A DNA stretch of 64,000 nucleotides from Lindgomyces ingoldianus (taxonomy: Eukaryota > Ascomycota > Dothideomycetes > Pleosporales > Lindgomycetaceae): positions 1-64,000 of the forward strand of contig NW_022985226.1 in NCBI RefSeq assembly GCF_010093535.1, written 5' to 3'. The position numbers and the translations under genes were made by a program. Positions 1 to 11,100 of this stretch are shown here, in pieces (position 1 is the first letter of the stretch; each line of letters opens with the position of its first letter). Under the pieces are notes generated by a model. The model searched no databases, was not told where the DNA came from, and worked only from the letters and a program-made list of their open reading frames with translations.

Positions 1-240
1 TATATTTATACTATGTTTTTTTTTTTACTATACTTTTATTCTATAAGTTTTTTAAACTATACTTTTTTATATTATACTTATTATTTCTTTTATATTATGT
101 TTTTCTTTTATTATATACTTTAACTTTTACTTTTAGTTACTTATTCTATAGCTTTTTTATCTACTATGTTTTCTTTACTATATATTTTTTTAACTTTTTT
201 AATACTATTTTTTTATTATATAATGTTTTGTTATACTATA
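1..240. other. T-rich low-complexity DNA, no gene seen
   Basis: The plus strand is mostly T with repeated TATACTTTTT and TTTTACTATA motifs. No reading frame or recognisable repeat family could be supported. It is probably TE sequence decayed past recognition. Confidence 0.5.
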
Positions 241-249
241 CTTACCCTA

Positions 250-690
250 ACAAAGTTTATAATTAACAGACATATAGGCCTAGCATTAATAGATAGTAGA
301 TATACGCTTACAGCTCTAGACTTAGCATAGGTAGAAGAAAAAGAAATCCTATTTTATATTAAAAAAAACCTATTTAAGGTATTACTAGCTAATGCATTGT
401 CTATTAAGTATAGACGTAGATAGATAAACCTAGATGCAAAATATCTATACTTTATTATAAAAGTAATAGAAGAAAAGAAGTCTTTAAGCATCCTACCTTT
501 AGAAATAACATACTAAGTAATAATTAAATTTAACTAGTTAAAATAACATAACTTTATAATTAACTAGAGTAGAATAATAGTTAAACTCTTAGACTTAAAT
601 AAATAAACAGAATACACTAACAGAAAGGCATGTAAAGCACATGCCTTTTCTAAAGAAAATATATATAAAAAAATATATATTTAAAAAAAA
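250..690 (+). pseudogene. Ty3/gypsy-like aspartic protease fragment, RIP-decayed
   Basis: Reading through stops in one frame gives ALIDSRYTLTALDL at about 283-324. This resembles the retrotransposon protease active site DSG.T.T followed by D..LV; the Asp codon (292-294) survives and the Gly is Arg. Downstream, a hydrophobic beta-strand-like region and a K.HN..I motif agree with the end of that domain. TAA and TAG fall at likely Gln positions. No LTR is attached on either side; a DNA-transposon fragment follows. The gypsy assignment is inference from a short motif. Confidence 0.45.
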
Positions 691-704
691 GAAATAACAT
701 GCTT

Positions 705-1310
705 AACAGACAAGTTGCTTACACACCTAAGTTGCTTACTTTTACTAAGACTCTACTAAACTACTTTTCTTACATAAATGCATTTCTAACAATACTACTT
801 AGACGCGCTAAAAGGATATTAGATAGAGCTTACACTCTAGGCTTTTAAATAAGACGTAATACTTTTAAAATAACATGCTACAGCTATGTACAAAGTCTCT
901 TAAAAGATAATAAATAACTTCTACACTAGATAACCTTTACAAGCTAATTCTATAGCTAACCTATAAAGGATAGGCAATAACAGGAAGAAAGTAATTATTA
1001 AGCCTATGCATAAGCTATATGCGCAAGAATTTTCCTCTTAGCTAGCAGCTGTAGCTAATATAGCTAATTCTTTGCGCGCTAAGCATAATCTAAGCTATGT
1101 TAGCATAAACTAGTGTAGTATGTTTATAAAGTGTTATCTAAAGCTTAAAGTAAAGTTTTAAGCATAGCTATAGTTAGTAAATATCTAGCCTATTATAAAG
1201 CCTGTTTTGTTAAAGTTAGACATATTATTATCCTAGATGCTATACTTAGCTTTAATATTCTCTACAAGGCTAAACTAGCTTTAAATTACTATAGAATCCT
1301 GTTACAATCC
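705..1310. mobile_element. Truncated copy of the TA-flanked DNA transposon/foldback family
   Basis: It starts with the family terminus (CAAGTTGCTTACACACCTAA at 711-730) and runs colinear with the left arm of the foldback at 2174-3272 and the copy at 25369-26671. It ends near 1310 inside the central part, so the right arm and right terminus are lost. The first few terminal bases are degraded (ACAGACAAG instead of TTTACAGGCAAG). No coding capacity remains. Confidence 0.7.
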
Positions 1311-1808
1311 TTACTTGCAGATAGCAGGTACACAGGCCTTAGTAAGAGAGAGAGGAATAAGATGCTCTGTTTCCTTAGGTGTACAGTCTAAGTTAAGAAG
1401 AAAAGGGTGTAATTAGAAGTAGAGAAGAATAAGCTAGATTATAGTTTCCCCTTAGACAGTAGTATAAGGCGCTAGGTTAAACAGTTTAGTTAAACAGAAG
1501 TAGAGGTATATATAGTGTAAGATATACAACTAGTATTACAGCTTTTTATAAAGCTAGAATGCTGCTTAGTCTATATAGATAATAAACTAAATATTAATTA
1601 CACCTATCTAAGGTTAACTAACATAGGCTTTATATACTTCCTCTAGGTGCAGTAATTGCAGCCTTAGGCTACTAAGTATTATAATTATTATAATCTAATA
1701 TGCAGTAATTATAGCATTAGCTTGCTAAGCATTATAATTACTATAATCTCTTACAAGCCTTTTTTATTAGATGGTATACTTCTAAAGATTAGAGTTCTTT
1801 AAAGCTAG
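1311..1808. other. Decayed repeat-like sequence, not classified
   Basis: AT-rich DNA with no usable reading frame. A direct duplication of about 45 bp lies at roughly 1665-1770: CTAAGTATTATAATTATTAT and CTAAGCATTATAATTACTAT each follow a GCTA context. The part at 1311-1640 has the base composition of the neighbouring TE coding relics, but no family was recognised. Confidence 0.35.
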
Positions 1809-2171
1809 TGTTACAGTCTATAGTTAGACTAACATAACTCTACCTAAAGTGCTCTATAATCTAGCTAGGTTAGAGTAAAGCTTGTTTATAGACTAATTAG
1901 AAGACGCAGAGGCAGCGCAGCTGCCTAGAATTACAGAAAAATGCATTGTCTAATAGAAGAACAAGCTAAGAGGATAAAACAAGTCTAAGCAAGTTAAGCA
2001 AGTTGCAGTAGACAAGCTTACTTAAGCTTACTCTAACTTGTTCTTAGCACTATTAGACATGTATATAGTTCTAGCTTAAATAAACCTTTAGTAGGTGTGT
2101 TTAAAGTTTAGTTTATTTTTTATAAGACTAAGTAGCATTTAGCTTTCTAAAGAGCTGTAATACTATTTATA
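1809..2171 (+). repeat. 5' LTR of the deleted chromovirus
   Basis: Direct copy of 5600-5966, beginning TGTTACAGTCTATAG and ending about CTATTTATATA. It has the AT-shifted composition of a RIP target. The exact 3' boundary is blurred by the foldback element inserted there. Confidence 0.6.
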
Positions 2172-2173
2172 TA

Positions 2174-3272
2174 ATGTACTTTACAAGCAAGTTGCTTACA
2201 CACCTAAGTTGCTTACTTTTACTAAGACCTTACTAAACTACTCTTTCTACACTAATGCATTTCTAACAACACTACTTAGACATGCTAAAAGAACATTAGA
2301 TATAGCTTACACTCTAAGCTTTTAAATAAAACATAAAACTTTTAAAAAAACATACTACAGCTATATATAGAGTCTTTTAAAAGATAATAAATAACTACAG
2401 CACTAGGCAATCTTTATAAGCTAATTCTATAGTAAACTTATAAAGGCTAGGTAATAATAAAAAGCAGGTAATTATTAAGACTATACTTAAGTAAAATGCG
2501 CAAGGATTTTTCTTTTAGATAGCATTTATAGCTAATATAGCTAATTCTTTACGCGCTAAGTGTAATCTAGGCTATGTTAGCATAAACTAGCCTAGTATGT
2601 TTATAAAGTGTTATTTAAAGCTTAAAGTAAAGTTTTAAGTATAAGTATAGTTAATAGATATTTAGCCTATAATAAAGCCTATCTTGCTAAAGTTATACAT
2701 GTTATTATTTTAAATGCTATACTTAGCTTTAATATTCTTTATAAGGCTAAACCTGCTCTAAATTACTCTAAGACTCTTATAAAAAGCTTTCTTATAGTTG
2801 TACTACGCTTAAATGTTACTTTAAGGTCTAGATAACGCTTCCTAAACGTACAAGGCTAGTTTATGCTAATATAGCCTAGATTACGCTTAGCGTGCAAAAA
2901 ATTAGCTATATTAGCTATAAATGCTATTTAAGGGGAAAATCCTTGCGCGTATAGCTTAAGTATAGTCTTAATAATTACGTACTTCTTCTTATTACCTAGC
3001 TTCTATAAGTTAGCTATAGAATTAGCTTGTAAAGGTTATCTAGTGCTGTAGTTATTTATTATCTTTTAAAAGACTTTATACATAGCTATAGCATGTTTCT
3101 TTAAGAGTTTTATGTCTTATTTAAAAGCTTAGAGCATAAGCTATATCTAATGTTCTTTTAGCGCGTCTAAGTAGTGTTATTACAAATGCATTAGTGTAGA
3201 AAGAGTAGTTTAGTAGAGTCTTAGCAAAAGTAAGTAACTTAGGTGTGTAAGCAACTTGCTTGTAAAGTACGT
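2174..3272. mobile_element. Foldback-type non-autonomous DNA transposon, TA target
   Basis: The two ends are inverted copies over more than 400 bp: the left arm from 2174 and the right arm back from 3272, both ending ATGTACTTTACAAGCAAG or ACGTACTTTACAAGCAAG. The element is flanked by TA at 2172-2173 and 3273-3274, as expected for Tc1/mariner/pogo-type insertion. It has no coding sequence. Its arms match the right end of the longer transposon at 24661-27830, so it is probably a deletion and inversion derivative of that family. Confidence 0.8.
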
Positions 3273-3274
3273 TA

Positions 3275-3559
3275 GTATAAATTTAGGCAACAGAGCTATA
3301 TAAAATAAGAAAATATTTTAACATTATAACAGACTATGTAAATTTAGTTATGTTTCTTACAATAAAAAAGCTGTTACTAATGCACATATAATAGGTAATA
3401 GAACTTGCTTAGTTTAATTATGTTATTAAGCATGTTTCTAAAGCATAGAACTAGTAGGCTAACGCACTTAGCTAAAAACCTAACTATTTTAAAAAATAAA
3501 AAAGAAAAACTAAATAGTTTTTTTTTTTTAAAGAAATAGAAGAAGGATTAGTGTATAAC
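3275..3559. other. Internal leader or decayed pol of the deleted chromovirus
   Basis: AT-rich DNA between the foldback element and the recognisable integrase. No motif was found. Confidence 0.3.
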
Positions 3560-4527
3560 AGACCTAGGCTTATAAAGGAACTCTGCGTGCTTATAGTAGT
3601 TAAGTAAGGATAAAAAAACTTAATCTATAAATACTATAAATTCCTAATGTTTAGACACCCTAGAATTAGCACTCTCTAGAAAAAAGCTAAAGGCTGCTAT
3701 TTTTTAACTAATACTTAAAGTAAAACAGTTATGCACTAAGGTTTTTAAAAAATGCAATGCCTGTAATAAGAACAACTCTAGAAGGCATAAAACATATAGA
3801 TACTTATAACCTATTAAAGCCCTAGCGCAGCTATAGATAATAATAATAATAAACTTTATAACTAGACTTTCTCTGTTATAGAAACCTAGCATAGAAAGAA
3901 TGTGTAACATAATAATAGTAGCTTTTAATAAAACTATAAAGTTTCTGCATATATAGCTATTAGAAAAAACTATAACAGCTAAGGAATTTATATATAAGCT
4001 TAAATAAAACATAGTTTAAACTTATAAACGCCCTTAGATTACTATCTTTAATAAAGACAAGCTATTTACTAGCAACTTTTAGAAAGCTGCTATAAGGCAC
4101 TTAGGCATAATATTACAACTAGGACTAGAAATCTGCTCTAGAGATTACGTATATCTAGAAACTTAGAACTTTAAGATATCTTAACCTTTCTAGAAGCTAG
4201 CAGAGAAGAGGATTAGACTATATAAGGTTCTATAAACCTAAGAAAACAATTGCAAGCTAAAGCTTCCTCTATATATAAGAATACACCTATAGTTTTATGT
4301 TTTAACGCTAGAGAAAGCACCTAAAGAAATTCCTCTATTAAGACAAAAATAAAAGAATGCAGAAATAGAATATAAAGTAGAATAAATTATTAATAATTAA
4401 AGAAATAAAAAGAAATTCTTAGTAAAATAGAAAGAATAGCCTACTAATAAAAACACTTATAAACTTGCTAGAAACCTAAAGAATGTACAGCAGTTAGTGT
4501 AAGAGTACTTTTAGGCTTACCTAGAAG
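3560..4527 (+). pseudogene. Chromovirus integrase C-terminal part and chromodomain
   Basis: Read through stops, the frame holds the end of a zinc-binding H2C2 module (CNAC from 3753), then a stretch matching the DFIT.LPLS opening of the integrase core. Next is KDKLFTSNFQKA, the counterpart of the D-x-G-x-x-F-T-S-x-F-W region with the Gly lost. Near 4369 EYKVEQI starts a chromodomain-like segment ending about 4510 (KNVQQLVQEYF). The chromodomain would steer integration to methylated-histone chromatin. The frame is broken by many TAA/TAG codons at Gln positions and by frame changes. Confidence 0.7.
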
Positions 4528-4888
4528 TGTTAGATTAAAGCACTGTTTCTAGGCTTCCTAAGATGAATGATGGGTTTTAATATAATGTATAGAATGATGA
4601 TTGATTGTATTAATTTATCAATCCTTTTTCTGCTCTACTCGTGTTGCTCGGCTTTTTGTTTTGCCGATCCGAGTCCCTCGCGCACTTGCCCTATGCGCGA
4701 CCAGCTTGCAACATGCTGCAATTTGCTGTAAAATGCTGCAAAATGCTGCAATTTGCTGCAAAATGCTACAATTTGCTGCAACATGCAGCAATTTGCAGCA
4801 ATATACTGTTCAAGCTTATTGCTCGTACTATGTAGCAGCTTTCGTCAAGCGTTCCTCCTGTCTTGACAGTAGGTGCGCATATCTGACA
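4528..4888 (-). mobile_element. Solo LTR of the Ty1/copia family
   Basis: Complete LTR in reverse orientation: TGTTAGAT at one end and ATCTGACA at the other. It is flanked by a perfect AGAAG duplication (4523-4527, 4889-4893). It contains about ten units of the 10-bp GCAGCA-type minisatellite. Open frames across it are an artefact of that repeat. It is much less mutated than its surroundings. Confidence 0.93.
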
Positions 4889-4893
4889 AGAAG

Positions 4894-5599
4894 AAACTAA
4901 CTAGGTGACAAGGCATCTATCTTAAAAGAGATAACCCTACTATTATTAGATAGCAGCAGTCTTTAGAGATAAGTGCTAGTAGAAAGAGGTTAAAAAGGTA
5001 AGTAACCTTCTGCCTTAGCCTTAAGAGCTTCTATATTGTCTAAGGAAAAAAAGTCCCTCTTTAAATACTTAGCGCGACGCGCCTTTCGCAAGTCTAATAA
5101 TTTTTAGATATAATTCTATTTAGAACGCTTCTTTCCTATCTCCTCTACTAAATAACTAGACTTAGTAGAAAGTCTCTTTATTAGAGCCTTCTGCTTAGTC
5201 TTAAGGCTCTGCCTCTAGGCCTTTACTGCCTTAGCAGAATAGAGAAGCTTCTCTTGCTCCCTCTCTAAACAATCCTACGTAGCATTAGAAATAAAAGTGT
5301 TGTACTAGTTGTTCTTCTTTACACACTCTACACCCCTATCTAAGGACAAGGTTAACACATAAGACAACTCTAATAATTAGTAAGCGCTATAGAGTTGCAT
5401 CTTTGTCTAATAAAGAGGATTAAAATAACAGATAATGTAAGAACAGCAAGACAAGCAGGGCTAGCAAGCTATTTAGTATAAAAAAGATAAGTGTTGTAAG
5501 CGCCTTTATGCAGGTAGACACCTACTTTATAAATAAACTTTTACTAACATAGTTATGTAAACAGAGCAGCAAGAACGCTGCTAAAAAGAGAAGGCAGCG
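4894..5599 (-). other. Region after the chromodomain with a basic coiled-coil-like antisense frame
   Basis: On the minus strand a broken frame rich in Lys, Arg, Glu, Gln and Leu (about 5000-5330) reads like a charged coiled coil, for example KAVKAQRQSLKTKQKALIKR. It lies between the chromodomain and the polypurine tract of the element on the plus strand. It could be an antisense gene, part of another nested TE, or chance. No family was recognised. Confidence 0.3.
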
Positions 5600-5966
5600 T
5601 GTTATAGTCTATAGTTAGACTAACATAACTCTACCTAAAGTGCTCTATAATCTAGCTAGGTTAGAGCAGAGCTTGTTTATAGACTAATTAGAAGACGCAG
5701 AGGCAGCTTAGCTGCCTAGGATTACAGAAGAATGCATTGTCTAATAGAAGGATAAGCTAAGAGAATAAAACAAGTCTAAGCAAGTTAAGCAAGTTGCAGC
5801 AGACAAGCTTACTTAAGCTTACTCTAACTTGTTCTTAGCACTATTAGACATGTATATAGTTCTAGCTTAAATAAACTTGTAAGAAGTTTGTTTAAAGTTT
5901 AGTTTATTCTTTACATAGACTAAGTAGCATTTAGCCTTCTAAAGAGCTATAATACTATTTATATAT
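5600..5966 (+). repeat. 3' LTR of the deleted chromovirus
   Basis: Direct copy of 1809-2171, preceded by the purine-rich AAAAAGAGAAGGCAG. It ends about TATTTATATA; the following bases differ from those after the left copy. Confidence 0.6.
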
Positions 5967-6448
5967 CTTACAACATATATACCTCTAATTCTATCTAACA
6001 AGACTGTTTAACCTAGCTACTATATTGCTGTTTCAGAGGCAAACTATAATCTAGTCACTCTACACTACTCTATTAGCCTACTAGCTCTTACGTAGGACTG
6101 TACACCCTACTATCAGCCCCTCTACGCTCCGCTCTACCCTAGAGATAACATTAACCTGCGTGCTTCTACAAAGCAATGATTATAACAGCTAGTTCTTTCT
6201 ATTTAAGCATAAAAGGGCTCTATCTCTAGTTGTCTAAACAGTAGGGTATACTTCTAGATTTTTAGCTAGTCTACTTGTAGACTGTAACACGTAGGCCTCT
6301 CTCTCTAACAGCGTTCTTACTGTTCTGCCTACACTATTATATTATTTAAAAATACACCTAGAACTATTAAAAGATTAAAGAGTAAAGTATCTAGAAAAAA
6401 CTATTTATTACTAGATAAGCTTAAGGCACTAAAGAGAGAGGCTGCTAG
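5967..6448. other. Decayed intergenic or TE sequence, nothing recognised
   Basis: AT-rich sequence with a somewhat richer CT stretch at 6100-6180. No frame or repeat could be supported. The last five bases before the next element are its CCTTC target duplication (6449-6453). Confidence 0.35.
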
Positions 6449-6453
6449 CCTTC

Positions 6454-6668
6454 TGTAAGAACAGGCTTAGGCTCTCGCATTATAGAGTATTAATAGAGTA
6501 TGTCGGCTCTATTTCAGCTACACTAGGATGGAGAAGAAAGGTAGATACAGGGCGCGCAGGCGTAAGTAGGTGACTGTAGAGGCGCTAGGCCTCTATAGGC
6601 TAGCGCCTCGCAAGGCCGCCTTGTAGTCATGTAACCTGCAGCTAGCTTTGCTCGCAGCAGCTGTTACA
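6454..6668 (-). repeat. 3' LTR (in element sense) of the minus-strand gypsy
   Basis: Starts TGTAAGAACAGGC and ends CAGCTGTTACA on the plus strand. It matches 13770-13984. It keeps GC-rich blocks (GGCGCTAGGCCT, CGCGCAGGCG) that contrast with the RIP-shifted interior. Confidence 0.9.
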
Positions 6669-7130
6669 TTACCCCCCTCTAAAAAAGGCTTATCCTTAAG
6701 TCTTGTATAACTACTTCCTTGCTTTTATTCTTGTAACTAGGCGTTTACTTACTGCCTTATTATCTTTGTCTGTTACCTATATATACTGCCTGTTCTTATA
6801 TGCTTGTAGCTATGCTTCTAACTAAGCTAGTAGTCTAGGTTGCTTTAGGTACGCTTAGTAATAGTCTCTAACCTTATAGAGTGCTTCTATAAAGCCTTAG
6901 GCGTTGTACTATGTTAAGTTAGGGTTATAAGCAGTCTAGGAAGCTTTATATTGCAGGCGCCTCTAGTAAATGCAGCTATTAAGTATCTCTTTTACTAGCT
7001 ATTTAAGATTACTATTAACCTAAATTAGTTCCTCTTTAGGCTTAATCTAGCCTAGTAGTAAGTCTAATGCGGCTTTCTGTAGGCAGTTAGCGTAGAAGAC
7101 GTTGTGCATGCGCATGTACAGCAGTAGCTT

Positions 7131-7641
7131 TGTTAGATATACGCACCTACTGTCAAGACAAGAGGAACGCTTGACGAAAGCTGCTACATAGTACAAGCAA
7201 TAAGCTCGAACAGTATGTTGCTGCAAATTGCTACATGTTGCAGCAAATTGCTGCATTTTTCAGCATGTTGCAGCAAATTGCAGCATTTTGCAGCATTTTG
7301 CAGCATTTTGCAGCATTTTGCAGCATTTTACAGCATTTTGCAGCATGTTGCAGCATTTTGCAGCATGTTGCAGCAAATTACAGCATTTTGCAGCATTTTG
7401 CAGCATTTTGCAGCATTTTGCAGCATTTTGCAGCGTTTTACAGCATTTTGCAGCATGTTGCAAGCTGGTCGCGCATAGGGCAAGTGCGCGAGGGACTCGG
7501 ATCGGCAAAACAAAAAGCCGAGCAACACGAGTAGAGCAGAAAAAGGATCGATAAATCAATACAATCAATCACGATCCCATACATCATATCCAAACCCATC
7601 ATTCATCTCAGGAAGCCTAGAAACAGTGCTTCAATCTAACA
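7131..7641 (+). mobile_element. Solo LTR of the Ty1/copia family, longest minisatellite allele
   Basis: TGTTAGAT...ATCTAACA with a perfect AGCTT duplication (7126-7130; 7642-7646). The central minisatellite spans about 7214-7462, some 25 units of 10 bp (GCAGCATTTT, GCAGCAAATT, GCAGCATGTT variants), against 5 to 18 in other copies. It is inserted in the 3' part of the minus-strand gypsy. Confidence 0.94.
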
Positions 7642-7767
7642 AGCTTAAGGCAATAGAAGTAACCTCTTATCTTAATAATAGAGTAGGGGCTATACATCTG
7701 CTAGTTAAGCTTTAAACTAGGTTAGCTAGTTATAAAGCCCTTAGGCGTAACATAGACTTAGTCTTTT

Positions 7768-8098
7768 TATTAGATTCAAGCACTGTTTTTAGGCTTCCTA
7801 AGATGAATGATAGGTTTTTAGATATAATGTATAGGATGATGATTGATTGTATTGATTAATTAATGTTTCCTTTTCTTTTTGTCTGCTCTGCTCGTGTTGC
7901 TCGGCTTTGTTTTTCCGGTCCGAGTCCCTCGCGCACTAGCCCTATGCGCGACCAGCTGCAACATGCTGCAAGTTGTTGCAAAATGCTACAACATGCTGCA
8001 ATTTGCAGCAACATACTGTTCAAGCTTATTGCTTGTACTATGTAGCAGCTTTCGTCCAGCGTTCCTTCTGTCTTGACAGTAGGTGCGCATATCTAACA
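7768..8098 (-). mobile_element. Solo LTR of the Ty1/copia family, short minisatellite allele
   Basis: Reverse copy: TATTAGAT (first G mutated) to ATCTAACA, with only five to six minisatellite units. The target duplication is CTTTT at 7763-7767 against CTCTT at 8099-8103; the single difference is C/T, as RIP would leave. Confidence 0.88.
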
Positions 8099-8103
8099 CT
8101 CTT

Positions 8104-11100
8104 ACTATAAAATTAGGCTTACAGCGCTTTTTATTTACTAACTGCGCTTACTGCTACTACGCCTAAGTAATACTTCTTTAAGCTAATTTTATTACTTACT
8201 TTATAGTGTTATATTAAGCTTTTACATAGCTTTACACTTCTTTGCAGAAAATATACTTGCAGACAGTAGAAGACTTTTACATACACTCTTTCTAGTTCTA
8301 GTAGTAGATAGGTTTATAGCTAAACTTAATCTTAAATAGCAATAGGCTAGTAGTCTTATGCAGAAGAATAGCCTAAGCCTAGTCTATACATAGTAGTAAG
8401 TCTAACTAATTATCCTAATAGTAGTTAACAAAAGGTTAGAGGCGCTAGTTAAAGTACTAGTTTATAATCTCTATATTACTATTTGTCTAAGAGTAGTAGG
8501 CTATTAAAAGCTTCTGCTTAATTTTTATAAGTTAGCATAGCTTATTTATAAATGCTAAGATAAACTAAAGGCCTTAATTAAAGATAATAAATTATAGAGA
8601 GCTAAAGACGCGCTAGATAAAGTAGTAGTACATATTAGCAGCTTGCTTAGCTGTAGTAGTCTTATAGTGAAGCAGCAAGAAGCAGCGCTTGCTTAGGCAG
8701 TCTACTATAATAAAGGCGTAATTATACGCTTTCTTATTAGGTAAAAATAACTTAAAATTTATTAAAATGTCTTACTATACTTAATTAAGTATAAGTAGTA
8801 ACTTAAGTAGTTCTAAGGTTTAATTTTAAAAGATATAGCTCTATTAGCAAGCCTTATAAGTAGTAATATAAGTGTTAATGTTTTTTTATGCCTAGCTAAT
8901 AGTAATAGCTTTAAAGCAGTTTAGTTGTCTTTTTTCTACCTAAGTGCATAGTAGTCTACGCTGTGTAGACAGCTTAGATTAGGTACATGTAGAAAAAATA
9001 GATAGCAAGAACAACTAGGTAGCCTTAGTATAAGAGTAGCCCTTACTTGTTTAGCTGCTAGGTAGCGCTGCTAGCTAATACTTTCTTTTATAAAGCCTAT
9101 ATACTACTATAGCTTTAGTTAGCCTTAAGAATATAATTAATAACTAGTTATATGTAAATTATTAATAGTTAAAAAGCTTATAAAAGTGTCTAAAGCTGCA
9201 ACTTTAAGTATACTACTTTATAAGCTCTATGTAGTAAGTAAAGCTAGGTAGTTATTAGTAGCCTAAACTATGCTAATATTAAGCTGCTTAGCTTATAGAA
9301 AGGCTTATATTTAAGCTACTTTATTCTTTTTTTTTAAGTCTTTAGCTTTTCTTGCTTACACAATAGCATGTTAGCTACTATATTAGTAGTTCTAAGGTAG
9401 TAGAAGAGAGTTATATTAAAATTAGCTACTATTATAGCCTAGCGCATCTGCCTTAGTGTAAGTTTTTATTTAGTTAAGAAGTACTTAAGCGCTTAATAGT
9501 TAGTAAGAGCGCTAAATAGCTAAGGTGTTTAAAAGCTAATAAGCTATAATTTTTACTTTTTAAAGCTATAAATAACTATAAGCATTTTCTTATTATGTAT
9601 ATTATAGTTTATCTATAGTCTGCTTATAGTCTTTAAGTAGAAAGCTACTAGTTGCTAGAGGCTGTTGTCCTGTAGCTGCAAGAGTACGCTAGTAATAACT
9701 CTATTACTTGCATCTATCTTTATACGCGTCTAGCAGTAGGGCAAGTAGTAAGCTAGGACATTATTAGACAACATAAGATCTTTAGCTTACTAAAAAGCTG
9801 CTAGCTTACGCTTACTAAAAGCGCGCTATATGCTCTTTTTAAGCAGCTTAGTAAGTAGTTAAATAATACACTTATAGTTCTTAAAAAAGGCTTAATAGAA
9901 GTTGTAGAAGCTTAGAAAGAACTATAAGCTCTTAACTAATGTTAGGACTAGCTAGTTATATACAGCAGTAACCTTCTTAGAGTTCTTTAGTATGCCCTCT
10001 ATGCTAATAATTAAGCCTAGAAACTTTATCTTAGTTATAGTAAACTTACTTTTCTTAATTTCTGCTTATAGGCTAGCCTTATACAGTTACTTAAGCACTT
10101 ATGTAATGTGCTTCTTATGCTCTAGCAGGTCTTTTAAATAGATAAGAATATTGTCTAGATATGCTGTACAAAAGTTATTAAGTAGGCTATACAGCACTTT
10201 ATTAATATAGCGCTAGAAGGTTGTAAAGCTGTTATAGAGACTAAATAGTAGTACACAGTACTTATAGTTACTATAGTGTGTGCAGAAAGTAGTTAGATCT
10301 TTAGCCTTTTTATTTAAGCAAATGTAATAAAAAGCTTATTAAATATTTAGCTTAGTAAATACTTTAGCATAAGTAAAGTAAGTTAAGGTTTTTTAGATTA
10401 GTAGAATAAAGTAAGTGTCTTTTTTTATAATTATGTTAAGCTTATAGTAGTTAACATAAAAACACTACTTCTTTTTAGGCTTCTTAGTAAATAGAATAAG
10501 TAAGGTGTATAATATATTGCTATAAGTAATAACACTTTACTAAAGGTAGTTATTAAGGTAGGACTTTATAAGCTCTAGCTGCTTAAGTAACATACTATAT
10601 AGTAGGCTTAACATTAGCATGTTCTTAGTAGTTAGTTTAATATAGTAGTTAACGCTGTTATAGTATAGCAGCAGCTTGTTTAAATCCTTTTTTAAGAAAT
10701 AAGCTAGAGTTACGCTAGCGTAACCTAGTAAGGGCAGCTTTTCTTTAATTAACTAACAAAGCCTCTTCTTAAAGTCTAATAAGTCTATTAAAGCTTACTT
10801 ATTTTTATAATCCTAAATAAGCTTATTTACCTTATAGACACTAATATAGCTAAGTATAGTGTTCTTTTCTTAAGCGTGTATTATAAAGGTAGCAGCTCCT
10901 ACTATATTAATTTTAAGGCCTACCTTAGTAAGGTCTTTGCGTAAGATAGGTAGTAGATAGTGTAGTTACTTAACTAACTCTAGCACCTACTATAGGTAAA
11001 GTTGCTTTTCTATCTTTCTAAAGTTCTCTTACTAAGTAGTGCACTAGGTTAAGCATAAGGGTAGCTTATAAGCGCGCTGTAAGATAGCTACATTTATCTA

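Larger units (their letters stand above)
1809..5966 (+). mobile_element. Internally deleted Ty3/gypsy chromovirus relic
   Basis: Two direct repeats of about 365 bp, with few mismatches, lie at 1809 and 5600 and begin TGTTA(C/T)AGTC. Between them only the integrase and chromodomain end of pol is recognisable (3560-4527). An A/G tract, AAAAAGAGAAGGCAG, sits just before the right repeat, as a polypurine tract should. Gag, protease and reverse transcriptase are missing, so the element is deleted. A foldback transposon sits at or beside the end of the left LTR and a copia solo LTR sits after the chromodomain. No clear target duplication was found, so the outer ends are approximate. Confidence 0.65.

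Noticed and set aside
1809..5966. Target duplication for the deleted chromovirus
   Set aside because: GCTAG before 1809 and the bases after 5966 do not match under any boundary I tried.
7215..7554. Long overlapping open frames on both strands encoding MLQHFAAFCSILQ-type repeats (also at 4601, 28522, 48246)
   Set aside because: They come from the 10-bp minisatellite of the copia LTR, which is open in several frames; the flanks are LTR sequence.
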